Positions 20,216-29,527 of a DNA stretch of 64,000 nt are shown here, piece after piece. The notes below the pieces were generated by a model that worked only from the letters and a program-made list of their open reading frames with translations, did not search any database and had not been told where the DNA came from. Within the stretch, counting starts at the first letter, position 1. Every line of letters starts with the position of its first letter. Position numbers and translations under genes: made by a program. The stretch comes from an uncultured Butyricicoccus sp. (GTDB taxonomy: Bacteria; Bacillota; Clostridia; Oscillospirales; Butyricicoccaceae), in the NCBI GenBank assembly GCA_934532985.1, contig CAKTAV010000001.1, positions 248,001-312,000 of the forward strand. Direction: 5' to 3'.

Positions 20216-20762
20216 CTCGGTCCTTCCTCCTGTGGCGCTCCCGCTTCTTTAGCCGCTGCGGGCCGTCTCCGGCAATGGCGCGCACCGCCAGATAGACAAA
20301 CGGGCAGACAAGCATCGTCAGCAGCGCCGAGGCGACAATCGCCTTGATGACAAAAATCAGATTCGTGTCCATGACGAACTGGAAGTAAAACAAATAGCGA
20401 ATCAACGACAGCAGTACCGTCATCTCTAGGCTCAACATGATAATCATGTTGAGCTGGCGCACGCGGTGCCGCTCTCCGATCATGCCGCCGATAATACCCC
20501 AGCACATGAAATACAGCGGATACAGACCCTCGACCTCCGCGCCGGAGCAGTCGTACATCAGCCCCGCGACTATGCCGCAGAGGATACCCGCCGGGCTGCC
20601 GAGGCAGATCGACGCCGCGGCGACAATCGGCGGAAGCAGATCAAAATGTGCCCCCAGCACGGAAATGCGCAGGCTCAGGCTGGATTCAATGATGAAGCAC
20701 GCGACAATGCCGACCATGCAGGCCAGCACGCGCAGACCCCAATATGGTTTCTTGCTTAGCAT
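20208..20762 (-). CDS. mreD: Rod shape-determining protein MreD
   Basis: Membrane component of the elongasome. 184 residues from ATG 20762, which follows GAGGAGG; upstream in-frame sequence would overlap mreC. Five or six hydrophobic segments span the protein, and the tail is strongly basic. It ends inside the start of the PBP2 gene (8-base overlap) and follows mreC by ten bases. Confidence 0.9.
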   Translation of the reverse strand: MLSKKPYWGLRVLACMVGIVACFIIESSLSLRISVLGAHFDLLPPIVAAASICLGSPAGILCGIVAGLMYDCSGAEVEGLYPLYFMCWGIIGGMIGERHRVRQLNMIIMLSLEMTVLLSLIRYLFYFQFVMDTNLIFVIKAIVASALLTMLVCPFVYLAVRAIAGDGPQRLKKRERHRRKDRDG

Positions 20763-20772
20763 CGGTGCCTCC

Positions 20773-21621
20773 TCAATTGCTGACGGAATAGTCGGTGATA
20801 ATGAACACACGGGTCGCACTCGTGATATCCGCGCTCGGCTCTATCACCGCATAATCCGACATGCCGTCGGACTCCGTACAGACCTTCTTGACCGTACCGA
20901 TGACCAGCCCCTCCGGGAACACGCCGCCGGAGCCCGAGGTCTCCACCGTGCTTCCCTTACTGATGGACGAGCCATGCGCCAAATAGGTCACCTTGAGCTG
21001 CTTGCCCGACATCAGGCTGTAGTCGCCCTTTGCCACACCGATCTCATCGGTTCCCGTAATTTTCGCGCCCGCCTGTAAATTGGGGTCAAGTATCGTTGTA
21101 ACCTCCGCCGAATGGGCAGAAATGCTCGTAATATAACCGATCAAGCCGTCCGAATTGACGACACAGTTGTTTTTCGCCAGTCCGTCCTTCTTGCCTGCGT
21201 CAATCGTCAGCACCATCGACCATTCGTCCATCTGTCGTGCGACGACCTCCGCCGTCTCGTATTCAAAGTTCGAACCGCGTTCGGCAACGCCGAGCATTTT
21301 ACGCAGCTCTTCGTTTTCCTTCAGCGCGTCCTCTGAGTCGTTGAGCCGGGTGCGCAGCTCGCTCACCTGCTTTTTCAGCTCCTCATTTTCCTTCAGCAGA
21401 TCGTCATAGAAGAACACGCGATTGTATACGTTGGCAACGGCCACCGCGCCGTGCGTCACTACCTTTTGGGCCGGAACCAACAGTCCGCGGTTTCCCTTTG
21501 CCACCGGTGTGTCATTATCCGTCACGCCGGAATACACCGCCATCGCCGCGAACAGAACCGCCAGCAGGACTACCAGCGGAAACCATTTGCGTGCGACCAG
21601 ATCTTTCCACCAATCTCTCAC
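20773..21621 (-). CDS. mreC: Rod shape-determining protein MreC
   Basis: Organises the cell-elongation complex outside the membrane. 282 residues: one N-terminal membrane helix (about residues 14-32), a coiled coil around residues 72-108, then the MreC beta-barrel domain (GLIGYI, TTILDPN, GVFPEGLVIG). The start is GTG at 21621, overlapping the maf stop as GTGA, with AAGGA nine bases upstream. Confidence 0.93.
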   Translation of the reverse strand: MRDWWKDLVARKWFPLVVLLAVLFAAMAVYSGVTDNDTPVAKGNRGLLVPAQKVVTHGAVAVANVYNRVFFYDDLLKENEELKKQVSELRTRLNDSEDALKENEELRKMLGVAERGSNFEYETAEVVARQMDEWSMVLTIDAGKKDGLAKNNCVVNSDGLIGYITSISAHSAEVTTILDPNLQAGAKITGTDEIGVAKGDYSLMSGKQLKVTYLAHGSSISKGSTVETSGSGGVFPEGLVIGTVKKVCTESDGMSDYAVIEPSADITSATRVFIITDYSVSN

Positions 21622-22193
21622 TTGAGTCCATCCTTTCCCGGAAGCTGTTTCAGCATTTCGTACAGCAGGCAGACAGGAAGCCCCATCACACCGTAATAGT
21701 CGCCCTCGATGCCCTCAATAAACAGCGCTCCGCGCCCCTGAATTCCATACGCACCCGCTTTATCCATCGGCTCCCCCGAGCGGATATAGTCGGCAATCTC
21801 CGGTTCCCGCAGCGGGCGGAAATGCACCTGCGTGACGGATACCTCCGTCCGAATCGCGCCGCCGCACTGCACCGTAACCGCAGTCATCACCTGATGCGCC
21901 CGTCCGGACAGCTCCCGCAGCATGCGCGCCGCGTCCGCTTCGTCCGCCGGCTTTCCAAAAATCGTACCGCACACGACAATCGTGTCTGCCGCAATCACCA
22001 GCGCATCCGGATGCTGTCCGGCAACCGCCTGCGCCTTACGCGCCGACAGCTCCGCCACCGCGTCCTTCGGCGTCAAGTTCGGATTCATTGTCTCGTCAAT
22101 GTCCGCCGGACAGACGGCAAATTCATCAAACAGCCGGTGCAGCAGCTCCTGCCGCCGCGGCGACTGTGAGGCCAATACTACCTGTTTTTCCAT
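21618..22193 (-). CDS. maf: Maf-family nucleoside triphosphate pyrophosphatase
   Basis: House-cleaning enzyme that hydrolyses dTTP/UTP or modified nucleotides to monophosphates. 191 residues. Starts with the family signature LASQSPRRQELL and has ADTIVV and DKAGAYGIQG motifs. ATG follows AAGGTGG. Overlaps mreC by four bases; maf next to mreBCD is common in Firmicutes. Confidence 0.95.
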   Translation of the reverse strand: MEKQVVLASQSPRRQELLHRLFDEFAVCPADIDETMNPNLTPKDAVAELSARKAQAVAGQHPDALVIAADTIVVCGTIFGKPADEADAARMLRELSGRAHQVMTAVTVQCGGAIRTEVSVTQVHFRPLREPEIADYIRSGEPMDKAGAYGIQGRGALFIEGIEGDYYGVMGLPVCLLYEMLKQLPGKDGLK

Positions 22194-22229
22194 CTATTCC
22201 ACCTTGTTCTTGCTCTTGTTGTACGTTAA

Positions 22230-22682
22230 TTATCGTCCCGTGGAGCCAAATCCTCCGACTCCGCGCGCGGTGTCCTCTAGTTTTTCCGCTTCGACCGCCG
22301 CAAACGGCACCACCGGCATCACAACCAGCTGCGCCATGCGCTCGCCCGGCTGAATCGTGTACGCCTCCTGCGACAGGTTCACCAAGCCGACCTTGATTTC
22401 CCCGCGGTAATCGCTGTCGATCACACCGACACCGTTGGACAGTGCCAGCCCGTGCTTGACTGCCAGCCCGCTGCGCGCAAACACAAATGCGCCGTATCCG
22501 GCGTCTGGCAGCTGCATCGCCAGTCCAGTCGGAATCATCGCCCGTCCCATCGGCCCGATTGTCAGCGGCTGATCCAGATTCGCCCGCAGATCCGCTCCGG
22601 CACTGCCCGCCGTGGCAAATGCCGGAAGCTCCGGCCATCGTCCGCCCGGCGTCGGAATTCGGCGAAACATGATTTCTGTCAT
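22230..22682 (-). CDS. dut: dUTP diphosphatase
   Basis: Hydrolyses dUTP to dUMP and PPi, keeping uracil out of DNA. About 150 residues. The five trimeric-dUTPase motifs are visible: AGSAGADLRA, ARSGLAVKHGL, GVIDSDYRGEI, QPGERMAQLVV and the C-terminal RGVGGFGSTGR. Two adjacent ATGs (22685 and 22682) follow AGGAG; the second has better spacing, the first overlaps the stop of the U32 gene. Confidence 0.95.
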   Translation of the reverse strand: MTEIMFRRIPTPGGRWPELPAFATAGSAGADLRANLDQPLTIGPMGRAMIPTGLAMQLPDAGYGAFVFARSGLAVKHGLALSNGVGVIDSDYRGEIKVGLVNLSQEAYTIQPGERMAQLVVMPVVPFAAVEAEKLEDTARGVGGFGSTGR

Positions 22683-24799
22683 CATTCCACTCCTCTGCGG
22701 TACAGTCCGCGCGTCGCGTCCGCGCCATAGTCCGGCATACGTCCGCCGCACAGCTCCTGTGCCCGCTGTATCGCGCTCTCCGGTCCCTCGTCGCTCAAAA
22801 GCAGGCGGGCATACGATACGCCCAGTCCCATATATTCCTGCGGCTCCAGCGCCAGAGGCTGTGAATTATATAAGGTATTGCGGCAGTGTTCCTCCCGAAA
22901 TACCGGAAATTTCTTTCCCATGCGGTCGGTCAGCGCGTGCGGCCCCTTGGCGCACGCCCCGCGTCCGTCCCGTCGGCATCCGCCGCGCCGTCCGGCAATC
23001 ATGCAGTTCTCGGTCACCATCAGCGGCAGCCGTCCTGCCACAATCAGCTCGGTTTTCAACGGCTTTTGCATGTCGCGAATCTGCGCAAACCGCAGCTCAT
23101 ACGACAGGGTTTGTCGCTGTACGCCGCAGCATTTGAGCACATCCAGCGTGCCGCCGTGAAAGGCGTTGAGTCCAAAATCGCCGTACACCGCCATATCCAG
23201 CGCCTGCACCGGCGCGATCTGTCCGACGTTGCCGACCAGCGCCGCCCGACAGCCCAGCTCGCGGCAGCGCTGCAAATCCTGCTGCACCGATTTCCACTCG
23301 GCGTTCCAGATAATGCGCGGCAGCACCGGCACCAGCTCGCGTCCCGCCTGCACGATCTCCTGCGCTCGCTGCGGGTGCTCCGCAATCTCGTGCGCCGGAA
23401 CATAAATGCTCACCAGCGGCAGCTGTTCCATGCCCTGCGGTATCTGGTGCATCGTGCGCACCTGTACGGTATATCCGATCCATTCCCGCTGTTTTGGAGC
23501 GTTTTCATGTGGTTCTGGTACGTTTTCCCGCACCACCGGAACGCTCTGCCGCGCCGCGGTCAGCGTATCCAGCGCCTGCCGCCGCAGGGCGTTCAGCTCC
23601 TTTGCCGGTATGCGCAGCCCGTCGTCCAGCGTCACCGCAGTGTCCTCCGGATAAAACACCGTGCCGCCCGTTTTGCGCAGGGCGCGTTCGATGTCCTCCT
23701 TCGTGGACGCCCGATGCAGCGCCGCTTCCGGAATTGCGCCCTGACATACCGAGGTATGTTCCTCGCTCTGGGCGGACAGCCGCAGCGGCTGTCCTGCCTG
23801 TGCGGTCAATGCAAACGACACCGGCACAGTCTGTGCCTGCGCCTCCGGCGCATACGTTGCGGCGGCGCGGTCATACAGCGGCTTGAGCTGCTTTTGCGGC
23901 GTCTCGGTGCGCATACCAAACATGCTCGGTCCGAGCTTGCCCTCGTAATAGCCCTGTGTAAAGCCGTCGCGGGAGAACACGAGACGCAGATCGTCCAGCT
24001 CCCGCTTGGTCGGTGCGCGTCCCTCCCGCAAAACGGAAGAATAAATCCTCGTCACCGTCGCCACATATTCCGGCCGCTTCATGCGTCCCTCAATTTTCAG
24101 CGACGCCACGCCGATGTCCGACAGTTCCCACAGCTGTTCCAGCAGGCAGTTGTCCTTTAGGCTCATCGGGTAGTTGTTCTTCCCGTCATACGGCAGACGA
24201 CAGGGCTGGGCGCACAGACCGCGGTTGCCGCTGCGCCGCCCGATGACGGCGGACAGCTCGCACTGTCCGGAATAGCACATGCAAAGCGCACCGTGAACAA
24301 ACACCTCGGTTTCAATGCCCGCCTGCTGCGTAATCGCGCGAATGTCGCGCATCGGCAGCTCACGCGAGAGCACGACGCGGGAAAAGCCCTGTTGCTTGGC
24401 AAACAGCGCCCCGTCCAGCGAATGGACGGTGAGCTGCGTTGAGGCGTGCAGCACCGCATCCGGAAACTGCTCTCGAATGGCGCGCGCCGCGCCCAGATCC
24501 TGCACAATCAGAGCGTCTGCGCCCGCCTCCAGCATCGTGCGGACGTCCGCCAGCAGCTGTGGCAGCTCACGATCCAACACCAGCGTGTTCACCGTCAGAT
24601 TGGTTTTCACTCCGTGCAGACGGCAGTACGCCAGCGCTTCCCGCAACTGTTCCTCTGTAAAATTTTTTGCGCCCCTTCGGGCATTAAACGTTCCGAAGCC
24701 AAGATACACGGCGTCCGCGCCGTTGTTTACCGCCGCCCGCACCGCCTCCGGCGATCCGGCCGGGGCAAGCAGCTCCGGATGACTGATCTTTGTATTCAT
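22682..24799 (-). CDS. U32-family protein (RlhA/TrhP-type RNA hydroxylase)
   Basis: 705 residues. The N-terminal U32 TIM barrel starts with PELLAPAGSPEAVRAAVNNG and has the signature EVFVHGALCMCYSGQC, followed by CAQPCRLPY; these Cys are iron-sulfur ligands in characterised members. The long C-terminal part fits the DUF3656-type extension. Related proteins (E. coli RlhA, TrhP) hydroxylate 23S rRNA or tRNA using prephenate; older annotations say collagenase or peptidase. The exact RNA target is not predictable. It overlaps dut and follows zapA. The ribosome site (AGGT) is weak. Confidence 0.88.
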   Translation of the reverse strand: MNTKISHPELLAPAGSPEAVRAAVNNGADAVYLGFGTFNARRGAKNFTEEQLREALAYCRLHGVKTNLTVNTLVLDRELPQLLADVRTMLEAGADALIVQDLGAARAIREQFPDAVLHASTQLTVHSLDGALFAKQQGFSRVVLSRELPMRDIRAITQQAGIETEVFVHGALCMCYSGQCELSAVIGRRSGNRGLCAQPCRLPYDGKNNYPMSLKDNCLLEQLWELSDIGVASLKIEGRMKRPEYVATVTRIYSSVLREGRAPTKRELDDLRLVFSRDGFTQGYYEGKLGPSMFGMRTETPQKQLKPLYDRAAATYAPEAQAQTVPVSFALTAQAGQPLRLSAQSEEHTSVCQGAIPEAALHRASTKEDIERALRKTGGTVFYPEDTAVTLDDGLRIPAKELNALRRQALDTLTAARQSVPVVRENVPEPHENAPKQREWIGYTVQVRTMHQIPQGMEQLPLVSIYVPAHEIAEHPQRAQEIVQAGRELVPVLPRIIWNAEWKSVQQDLQRCRELGCRAALVGNVGQIAPVQALDMAVYGDFGLNAFHGGTLDVLKCCGVQRQTLSYELRFAQIRDMQKPLKTELIVAGRLPLMVTENCMIAGRRGGCRRDGRGACAKGPHALTDRMGKKFPVFREEHCRNTLYNSQPLALEPQEYMGLGVSYARLLLSDEGPESAIQRAQELCGGRMPDYGADATRGLYRRGVE

Positions 24800-24817
24800 G
24801 TACCTAATTTATCTATA

Positions 24818-25528
24818 TCACTGGATCACGCGGCTCAGACGCAAACGCAGGTCGTTCAGCTCCCGCTCGGCGTCCGCCAGCACGTTTTCCAGCTCCTCCA
24901 CGCGGCGGCGCTGCTTTTCGGTCTCGCTGAGCTTATCCTTAAACCCGCGGATCACGCGCTCCTGCCGCTCTGCTTCCTCCATGTCTTCCCGATGCTTGGC
25001 ATCGGCCTCCGCCAGACTGTGTTCCAAGTCCTTGATGCGGCGGTTGCGCTTGTCGGCATCATCCTGAAACGCGCGCACGCGCATGTCCGCCTGCGACAGC
25101 TGGCTTTCCAGCTCGTTGATGCGGGCACGGCGCTTGTCCTCTCCCGCCACCTGTTTTTCCAGCGACATGATGCGTTCCTTGAGCTGGTCGAGATGGTTCA
25201 TCTCCTCCGCCCGCTCCGCCGCGCGCTTTTCCAGACGGGTGATCTCCACGTTGGCGTTTGCCAGCTCGCGGCTCACCTGCTTGTTTTCGTCCAGATAGCC
25301 CGCCATCTGCTCACGCAGGTGGTCCGCGCTCTGTACGGTCTGTACATAATTATCCGCCATATCACACGCCGCCAAGATGCCGGCCTGAATCATCGCTGCG
25401 CCCGAGGCCCGGATTTCCGAGATTTTTTTATCCACCAGCGCGGCGATCTTAACCATATATTCTTCGTCCTGTTCCCCTGTCATGGTAAATGTTTGACCGG
25501 CAATGGTGACCTCTGCTCTGTTTTTCAT
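24818..25528 (-). CDS. zapA: Cell division protein ZapA with long coiled-coil extension
   Basis: About 236 residues from ATG 25528, preceded by AAGGAAGGG. The first 85 residues are a ZapA domain (EVTIAGQTFTMTGEQDEEY, then helices with DKKISEIRASG), which in other bacteria binds and bundles FtsZ. A long charged coiled coil rich in Glu, Arg, Leu and Lys extends to the C-terminus, longer than in short ZapA proteins but familiar in Clostridia. First gene of the U32-dut-maf-mre run. A TATACT box near 25594-25599 may belong to its promoter, but no clear -35 was seen. Confidence 0.88.
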   Translation of the reverse strand: MKNRAEVTIAGQTFTMTGEQDEEYMVKIAALVDKKISEIRASGAAMIQAGILAACDMADNYVQTVQSADHLREQMAGYLDENKQVSRELANANVEITRLEKRAAERAEEMNHLDQLKERIMSLEKQVAGEDKRRARINELESQLSQADMRVRAFQDDADKRNRRIKDLEHSLAEADAKHREDMEEAERQERVIRGFKDKLSETEKQRRRVEELENVLADAERELNDLRLRLSRVIQ

Positions 25529-25660
25529 ATCCAATCCCTTCCTTCTATCTCGGAGCCGTGGTATTCCCCCGGCGTTTCTTTTCATACAGATTTAGTATAT
25601 CATATTTTCTTTTGATTTGTACCCATCGCCGGTTTCTTTTTCAAAAAAACGGGAAAAAAT

Positions 25661-25689
25661 TTGTATCTTTTGCGCATCCGTGGTAAAAT
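25661..25689 (+). promoter_or_regulatory. Promoter of proB-proA
   Basis: TTGTAT (25661-25666), 17 bases, TAAAAT (25684-25689). Confidence 0.75.
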
Positions 25690-25782
25690 ATGTGCAGGAA
25701 AACCAACGCCCCGGCACGACGAACGCAGCACAAGCTGTCTGCAGCAGCGCTGCCCCGCGCCGGAGGGGAAAGGATAGAGCAA

Positions 25783-26583
25783 ATGTTACATCTCAGCAAG
25801 GCTCGCCGCATTGTCATCAAGGTAGGCACCTCCACCCTCACCTATCCCAACGGCAAGCTGAATATTCGCTGCATTGAGCGGCTGGTTCGCTGCATTGCGG
25901 ATCTGGAAAACCGCGGCTATGAAATGCTGCTCGTCTCATCCGGCGCCATCGGCATTGGCGCGTCCAAGCTGCGCCTGCCGGAGCGCCCCAGCTCCACCCG
26001 CATGAAGCAGGCAGCCGCCGCCGTCGGTCAGTGCGAGCTGATGCATATTTACGATAAAATGTTTTTGGAATACGGTCTGAACGTAGCGCAGATTCTGCTG
26101 ACCACCGAAGAGACCAACAATGGCAAGCGCCGAGAGAACATCCACAACACCATACTGGCGCTGCTGGAGACCGGTGCGATTCCGATTGTCAACGAAAACG
26201 ACAGCGTGGCAACCGAGGAAATCGAGTTCGGCGACAACGATACCCTGTCCGCCGCCGTCGCCCGCCTGTCCGAGGCCGATCTGCTGGTCATCTTCACCGA
26301 TATGGACGGTCTGTTTGACGACGATCCACGCGCGAATCCAGAGGCGCGCCTGATTCCCGTCGTGCACGAGGTCAACGACAATCTGCGCGCCATCGCGGGC
26401 GGCGCCGGAACCAAAAACGGAACCGGCGGCATGGTCACCAAGCTGCACGCGGCGGAACTTTGCATGGAGCGCAATATTCCAATGTTCGTCGTCAACGGCA
26501 GCCATCCGGAGGTTCTGTACGACATCACCGAGGGACGTCTCGCCGGAACGCTGTTCCTGCCGGACGAGAGAAAGGAGAGCTGA
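25783..26583 (+). CDS. proB: Glutamate 5-kinase
   Basis: Phosphorylates glutamate in the first step of proline synthesis. 266 residues from ATG 25783, eight bases after AAAGGA. Amino-acid-kinase fold with VIKVGTST, SSGAIGIG, NENDSV and GTGGMVTKL motifs. The C-terminal PUA domain of E. coli ProB is absent, as in many Firmicutes. It precedes proA by three bases. Confidence 0.95.
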   Translation: MLHLSKARRIVIKVGTSTLTYPNGKLNIRCIERLVRCIADLENRGYEMLLVSSGAIGIGASKLRLPERPSSTRMKQAAAAVGQCELMHIYDKMFLEYGLNVAQILLTTEETNNGKRRENIHNTILALLETGAIPIVNENDSVATEEIEFGDNDTLSAAVARLSEADLLVIFTDMDGLFDDDPRANPEARLIPVVHEVNDNLRAIAGGAGTKNGTGGMVTKLHAAELCMERNIPMFVVNGSHPEVLYDITEGRLAGTLFLPDERKES

Positions 26584-26586
26584 TTC

Positions 26587-27831
26587 ATGTCTTCTGTATT
26601 GGATACCTGCCGCCGGGCCGCCGCGGTCAAAGTTACCGTCGGCGCGCTGCGCACCACAGACAAGAACCGCGCCCTGCTCGCCATCGCCGATGCGCTGGAG
26701 GCCGGACGCAAAGAAATTAAAAAAGCTAACGCCATCGACATCGCCGAGGGACGCAAAAACGGCCTGAATGACGGCCTGATTGATCGTCTGACGCTGGACG
26801 ATTCCCGCATCACCGGCGTGGCGGAGGGATGCCGCGCAGTCGCCGCGCTGCCTGATCCGGCGGGCGAAGTCACCGATATGAAAATCACGCCAAACGGCCT
26901 GAAAATCGGACGAAAACGCGTCCCGATGGGCGTCATCGGCATTATTTATGAATCCCGCCCGAACGTCACGGTAGACGCTGCCGCCCTGTGCTTCAAGGCC
27001 GGCTCCGCCTGTGTTCTGCGTGGCGGAAAGGAAGCGTATCACTCCAACCGTTGTCTGATGGATCTGATGCGCGGCGCGATCGAATCCTGCGGTCTGCCCG
27101 CCGATGCGCTCAATCTGATTGACGATCTCACGCACGAGGGCGCGGCGGAAATGATGCGTGCAAACGGTCTGATCGACGTGCTGATTCCGCGCGGCGGCGC
27201 CGGGCTCATCCGCACGGTCGTCAACAACGCCACGGTTCCGGTCATTGAAACCGGCACGGGCAACTGTCATATTTACGTCGATGCGTCCGCCGATCTCGAT
27301 ATGGCGCGTGACATTCTGGTCAACGCCAAGTGCCAGCGCGTCTCGGTCTGCAATGCCGCAGAGAGTCTGCTGGTACACCGCGACGTCGCGGAGACCTTCC
27401 TGCCGATCGCGCAGAAGGCGCTGAACGAACACCATGTCGTTCTGCACGGCTGTCCGCGCACGCAGGAGATTTTGTCGGATATTCTTCCGGCAACTGAGGA
27501 AGACTACGGCAAAGAATATCTCGACTATGAAATGTCGGTCAAGGTGGTGGACTCTCTGGAGGAGGCCATCGACCACATCAACCGCTACAATACCGGTCAC
27601 TCGGAGGCTATCGTCACGCACGATTACTTTGCCGCTCAGAAGTTCCTCGATCTGGTGGACGCGGCGGCGGTGTATGTCAACGCCAGCACCCGCTTTACCG
27701 ACGGCGGCGAGTTCGGCTTTGGTGCGGAGATCGGTATCTCCACCCAGAAGCTGCACGCCCGCGGCCCGATGGGACTGCGCGAGCTGACCACCAACAAATA
27801 CATCATTTACGGAGAAGGTCAGATTCGCTGA
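26587..27831 (+). CDS. proA: Glutamate-5-semialdehyde dehydrogenase (gamma-glutamyl phosphate reductase)
   Basis: Reduces gamma-glutamyl phosphate to glutamate semialdehyde with NADPH in proline synthesis. 414 residues, usual length. Aldehyde-dehydrogenase fold with IYESRPNVT, KAGSACVLRGGKEA, the catalytic Cys in AKCQRVSVCNA, and the C-terminal TDGGEFGFGAEIGISTQ. ATG follows AAGGAG. Second gene of the proBA operon. Confidence 0.96.
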   Translation: MSSVLDTCRRAAAVKVTVGALRTTDKNRALLAIADALEAGRKEIKKANAIDIAEGRKNGLNDGLIDRLTLDDSRITGVAEGCRAVAALPDPAGEVTDMKITPNGLKIGRKRVPMGVIGIIYESRPNVTVDAAALCFKAGSACVLRGGKEAYHSNRCLMDLMRGAIESCGLPADALNLIDDLTHEGAAEMMRANGLIDVLIPRGGAGLIRTVVNNATVPVIETGTGNCHIYVDASADLDMARDILVNAKCQRVSVCNAAESLLVHRDVAETFLPIAQKALNEHHVVLHGCPRTQEILSDILPATEEDYGKEYLDYEMSVKVVDSLEEAIDHINRYNTGHSEAIVTHDYFAAQKFLDLVDAAAVYVNASTRFTDGGEFGFGAEIGISTQKLHARGPMGLRELTTNKYIIYGEGQIR

Positions 27832-27862
27832 CCATCCCTCTGTAGGAAGAAGGCATATTCAC

Positions 27863-28465
27863 ATGGAACAGGAATTCAAATGGCGCTGCCCGGATGAGGC
27901 ACACTTTTTCACCCTTTTGTCCGATCCCAAGCTCCCGCCGCACGGCGACATCCAGCGCATTGCGATGTGCGCGGTCTATTATGACACGGCAGATCATCTA
28001 GTCTCCCGTCACCGTGGCGGCCTGCGTCTGCGCACGGAGAACGACCGCACGGTCTGCTGTCTCAAGCTGCCCGCTCAGTCCCCCGCCGGACAGGCGCTGA
28101 AAAACCGCGAGGAATACGAATGCAGCGCATCGGATATTCACACCGGTCTGCGCCTGCTGCCGGAGCGCACCGGCGCACCGGAGGGTCTGTGCCGCCAGAT
28201 TGCGCAGGGCGACCTGCAGGAGATCGGGCGCACGGAATTTACCCGTCAGATTGTCCTGCTCACCCACGAGCACTGCGAGGCGGAGCTTTCCTTTGACACC
28301 GGACGCATCGTCCACGGCGGCCAGCAGCTGCCGATCTCAGAGATCGAGCTGGAGTACAAATTCGGCGATGTCAACGCCTTTTTGGATCTGGGACGCTGGA
28401 TGGAAATGACGTTCTCACTCACCGCCGAGCCTCTGTCCAAGCTGGCGCGGATGCTTTCTCTGTAA
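27863..28465 (+). CDS. CYTH-domain protein, probable inorganic triphosphatase
   Basis: 200 residues. It begins with the triphosphate-tunnel signature ExExK as E2-Q-E4-F-K6, followed by YYDT, LRLRTEN and CCLKLP strands and SEIELEYK. CYTH proteins bind and cleave triphosphate compounds; bacterial single-domain forms often hydrolyse tripolyphosphate. The gene lies 32 bases after proA and may be cotranscribed, without an obvious link to proline synthesis. Confidence 0.85.
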   Translation: MEQEFKWRCPDEAHFFTLLSDPKLPPHGDIQRIAMCAVYYDTADHLVSRHRGGLRLRTENDRTVCCLKLPAQSPAGQALKNREEYECSASDIHTGLRLLPERTGAPEGLCRQIAQGDLQEIGRTEFTRQIVLLTHEHCEAELSFDTGRIVHGGQQLPISEIELEYKFGDVNAFLDLGRWMEMTFSLTAEPLSKLARMLSL

Positions 28466-28514
28466 GCAGTATTTCCAAACAAAAAAACAACGGACTTTAC
28501 CGTGAAAAAGTCAC

Positions 28515-28543
28515 AGCGGGACGGCAAATACTGCCGTCCCGCT
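28515..28543. terminator. Bidirectional terminator between convergent genes
   Basis: Arms AGCGGGACGGCA/TGCCGTCCCGCT, with a T-run a few bases beyond on the minus strand. Confidence 0.7.
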
Positions 28544-28547
28544 ATTC

Positions 28548-29429
28548 TTATCCCTGTTTCTCCGCAACGCAATACCGCACTCCTGCGGGAGTGCACATCG
28601 GATGTACCGGATTGGCCGCGTTATACGCTGCGAAAAAGGCTGCATCGGCCTCCTCTTTCCCGTATTCCTCCCGCACGGCAAAGCCCACCTGTTTGAGCAG
28701 CGCGTGCATCTCCTCGCGGGTGTAGCACGCCTGCATTTCCTCTCCCGCGCCCTTTGCCAGTGCTCGGTTTGTCCGGCTGGCGTCTCCTTCGTCCTGCGTC
28801 GGATAGTCCAGACACAGTGTCGAGCCTTCGCCCCACAGCGTCCCAATGCGCGACAGCAGCGTGCCAAACGCCGCCTTGCTCAGATAATAACTGATACCGA
28901 GCAGACTGCCGCAGCTGTGCACCGTCACGTCAAAACCCTTGCGGCACAGGCTGTCCATCCAATCCGCCTGCGCCAGATCGCACGGGACAAACACCGCATC
29001 GGATGCCAATCCCGCCGCCTGAATACGCCGTTTCTTGTCCTCCAGCAATTCAGAAAGATCCAGCTCATATACCTCGCAATTCGCTCCGCTGTACGTCAGT
29101 CCTGTCGTGTCATATCCGGCAGCGAATGAGACATACTGCGTGCATCCCGCCGCAAGCTCCCGCTCCATCATTCGCGCATTACATGCACTTCGCGCCAGCA
29201 CGCTCGGCGCTAAAATGTGATCCACAATATACCGCAATCCAGCTTCCTTGCTTCCGGTGAAGTTCGGCGCAAAATATGAGATTCCCTCCGCCATGTGGGA
29301 TGAAATCGCCGCGTATTCCTCCGGTGTCAGCATCCGCTCCGCCAGCTCGTCTCGAAAGACCCACTGCGTGTTGTTCCTCACGTGATACGCCCGCACAAAG
29401 CAGCTCACCATTGCCGTTGTGTTTGTCAT
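28548..29429 (-). CDS. Class I SAM-dependent methyltransferase, leucine carboxyl methyltransferase type
   Basis: 293 residues from ATG 29429, which follows GGGAGG. The LCM/PPM-family layout is visible: an N-terminal helical cap, an unusual motif I FAAGYDTTG, the acidic VYELDLSE that binds SAM ribose, and SCGSLLGISYY. Related proteins methylate small-molecule or protein carboxyl groups; no substrate is evident. It stands alone, convergent with proBA. Confidence 0.8.
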   Translation of the reverse strand: MTNTTAMVSCFVRAYHVRNNTQWVFRDELAERMLTPEEYAAISSHMAEGISYFAPNFTGSKEAGLRYIVDHILAPSVLARSACNARMMERELAAGCTQYVSFAAGYDTTGLTYSGANCEVYELDLSELLEDKKRRIQAAGLASDAVFVPCDLAQADWMDSLCRKGFDVTVHSCGSLLGISYYLSKAAFGTLLSRIGTLWGEGSTLCLDYPTQDEGDASRTNRALAKGAGEEMQACYTREEMHALLKQVGFAVREEYGKEEADAAFFAAYNAANPVHPMCTPAGVRYCVAEKQG

Positions 29430-29492
29430 ACTTCTTCCTCCCGTTTCTCGTGATATATACTTATTACACCCAGAGAAAAGGAAATACAAGAC

Positions 29493-29521
29493 TTGATTTT
29501 CCAGTTAAAATGTGGTAATAT
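29493..29521 (+). promoter_or_regulatory. Orphan promoter
   Basis: TTGATT (29493-29498), 17 bases, TAATAT (29516-29521). The next downstream feature is the terminator at 29563-29614, with no gene between. Confidence 0.5.
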
Positions 29522-29527
29522 AAACAC

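Noticed and set aside
22886..24160. 424-codon plus-strand frame
   Set aside because: Antisense to the U32-family gene; basic, Arg/His-rich shadow translation.
25936..27756. 606-codon minus-strand frame
   Set aside because: Antisense to proB and proA; no domain, same codon-bias artefact.
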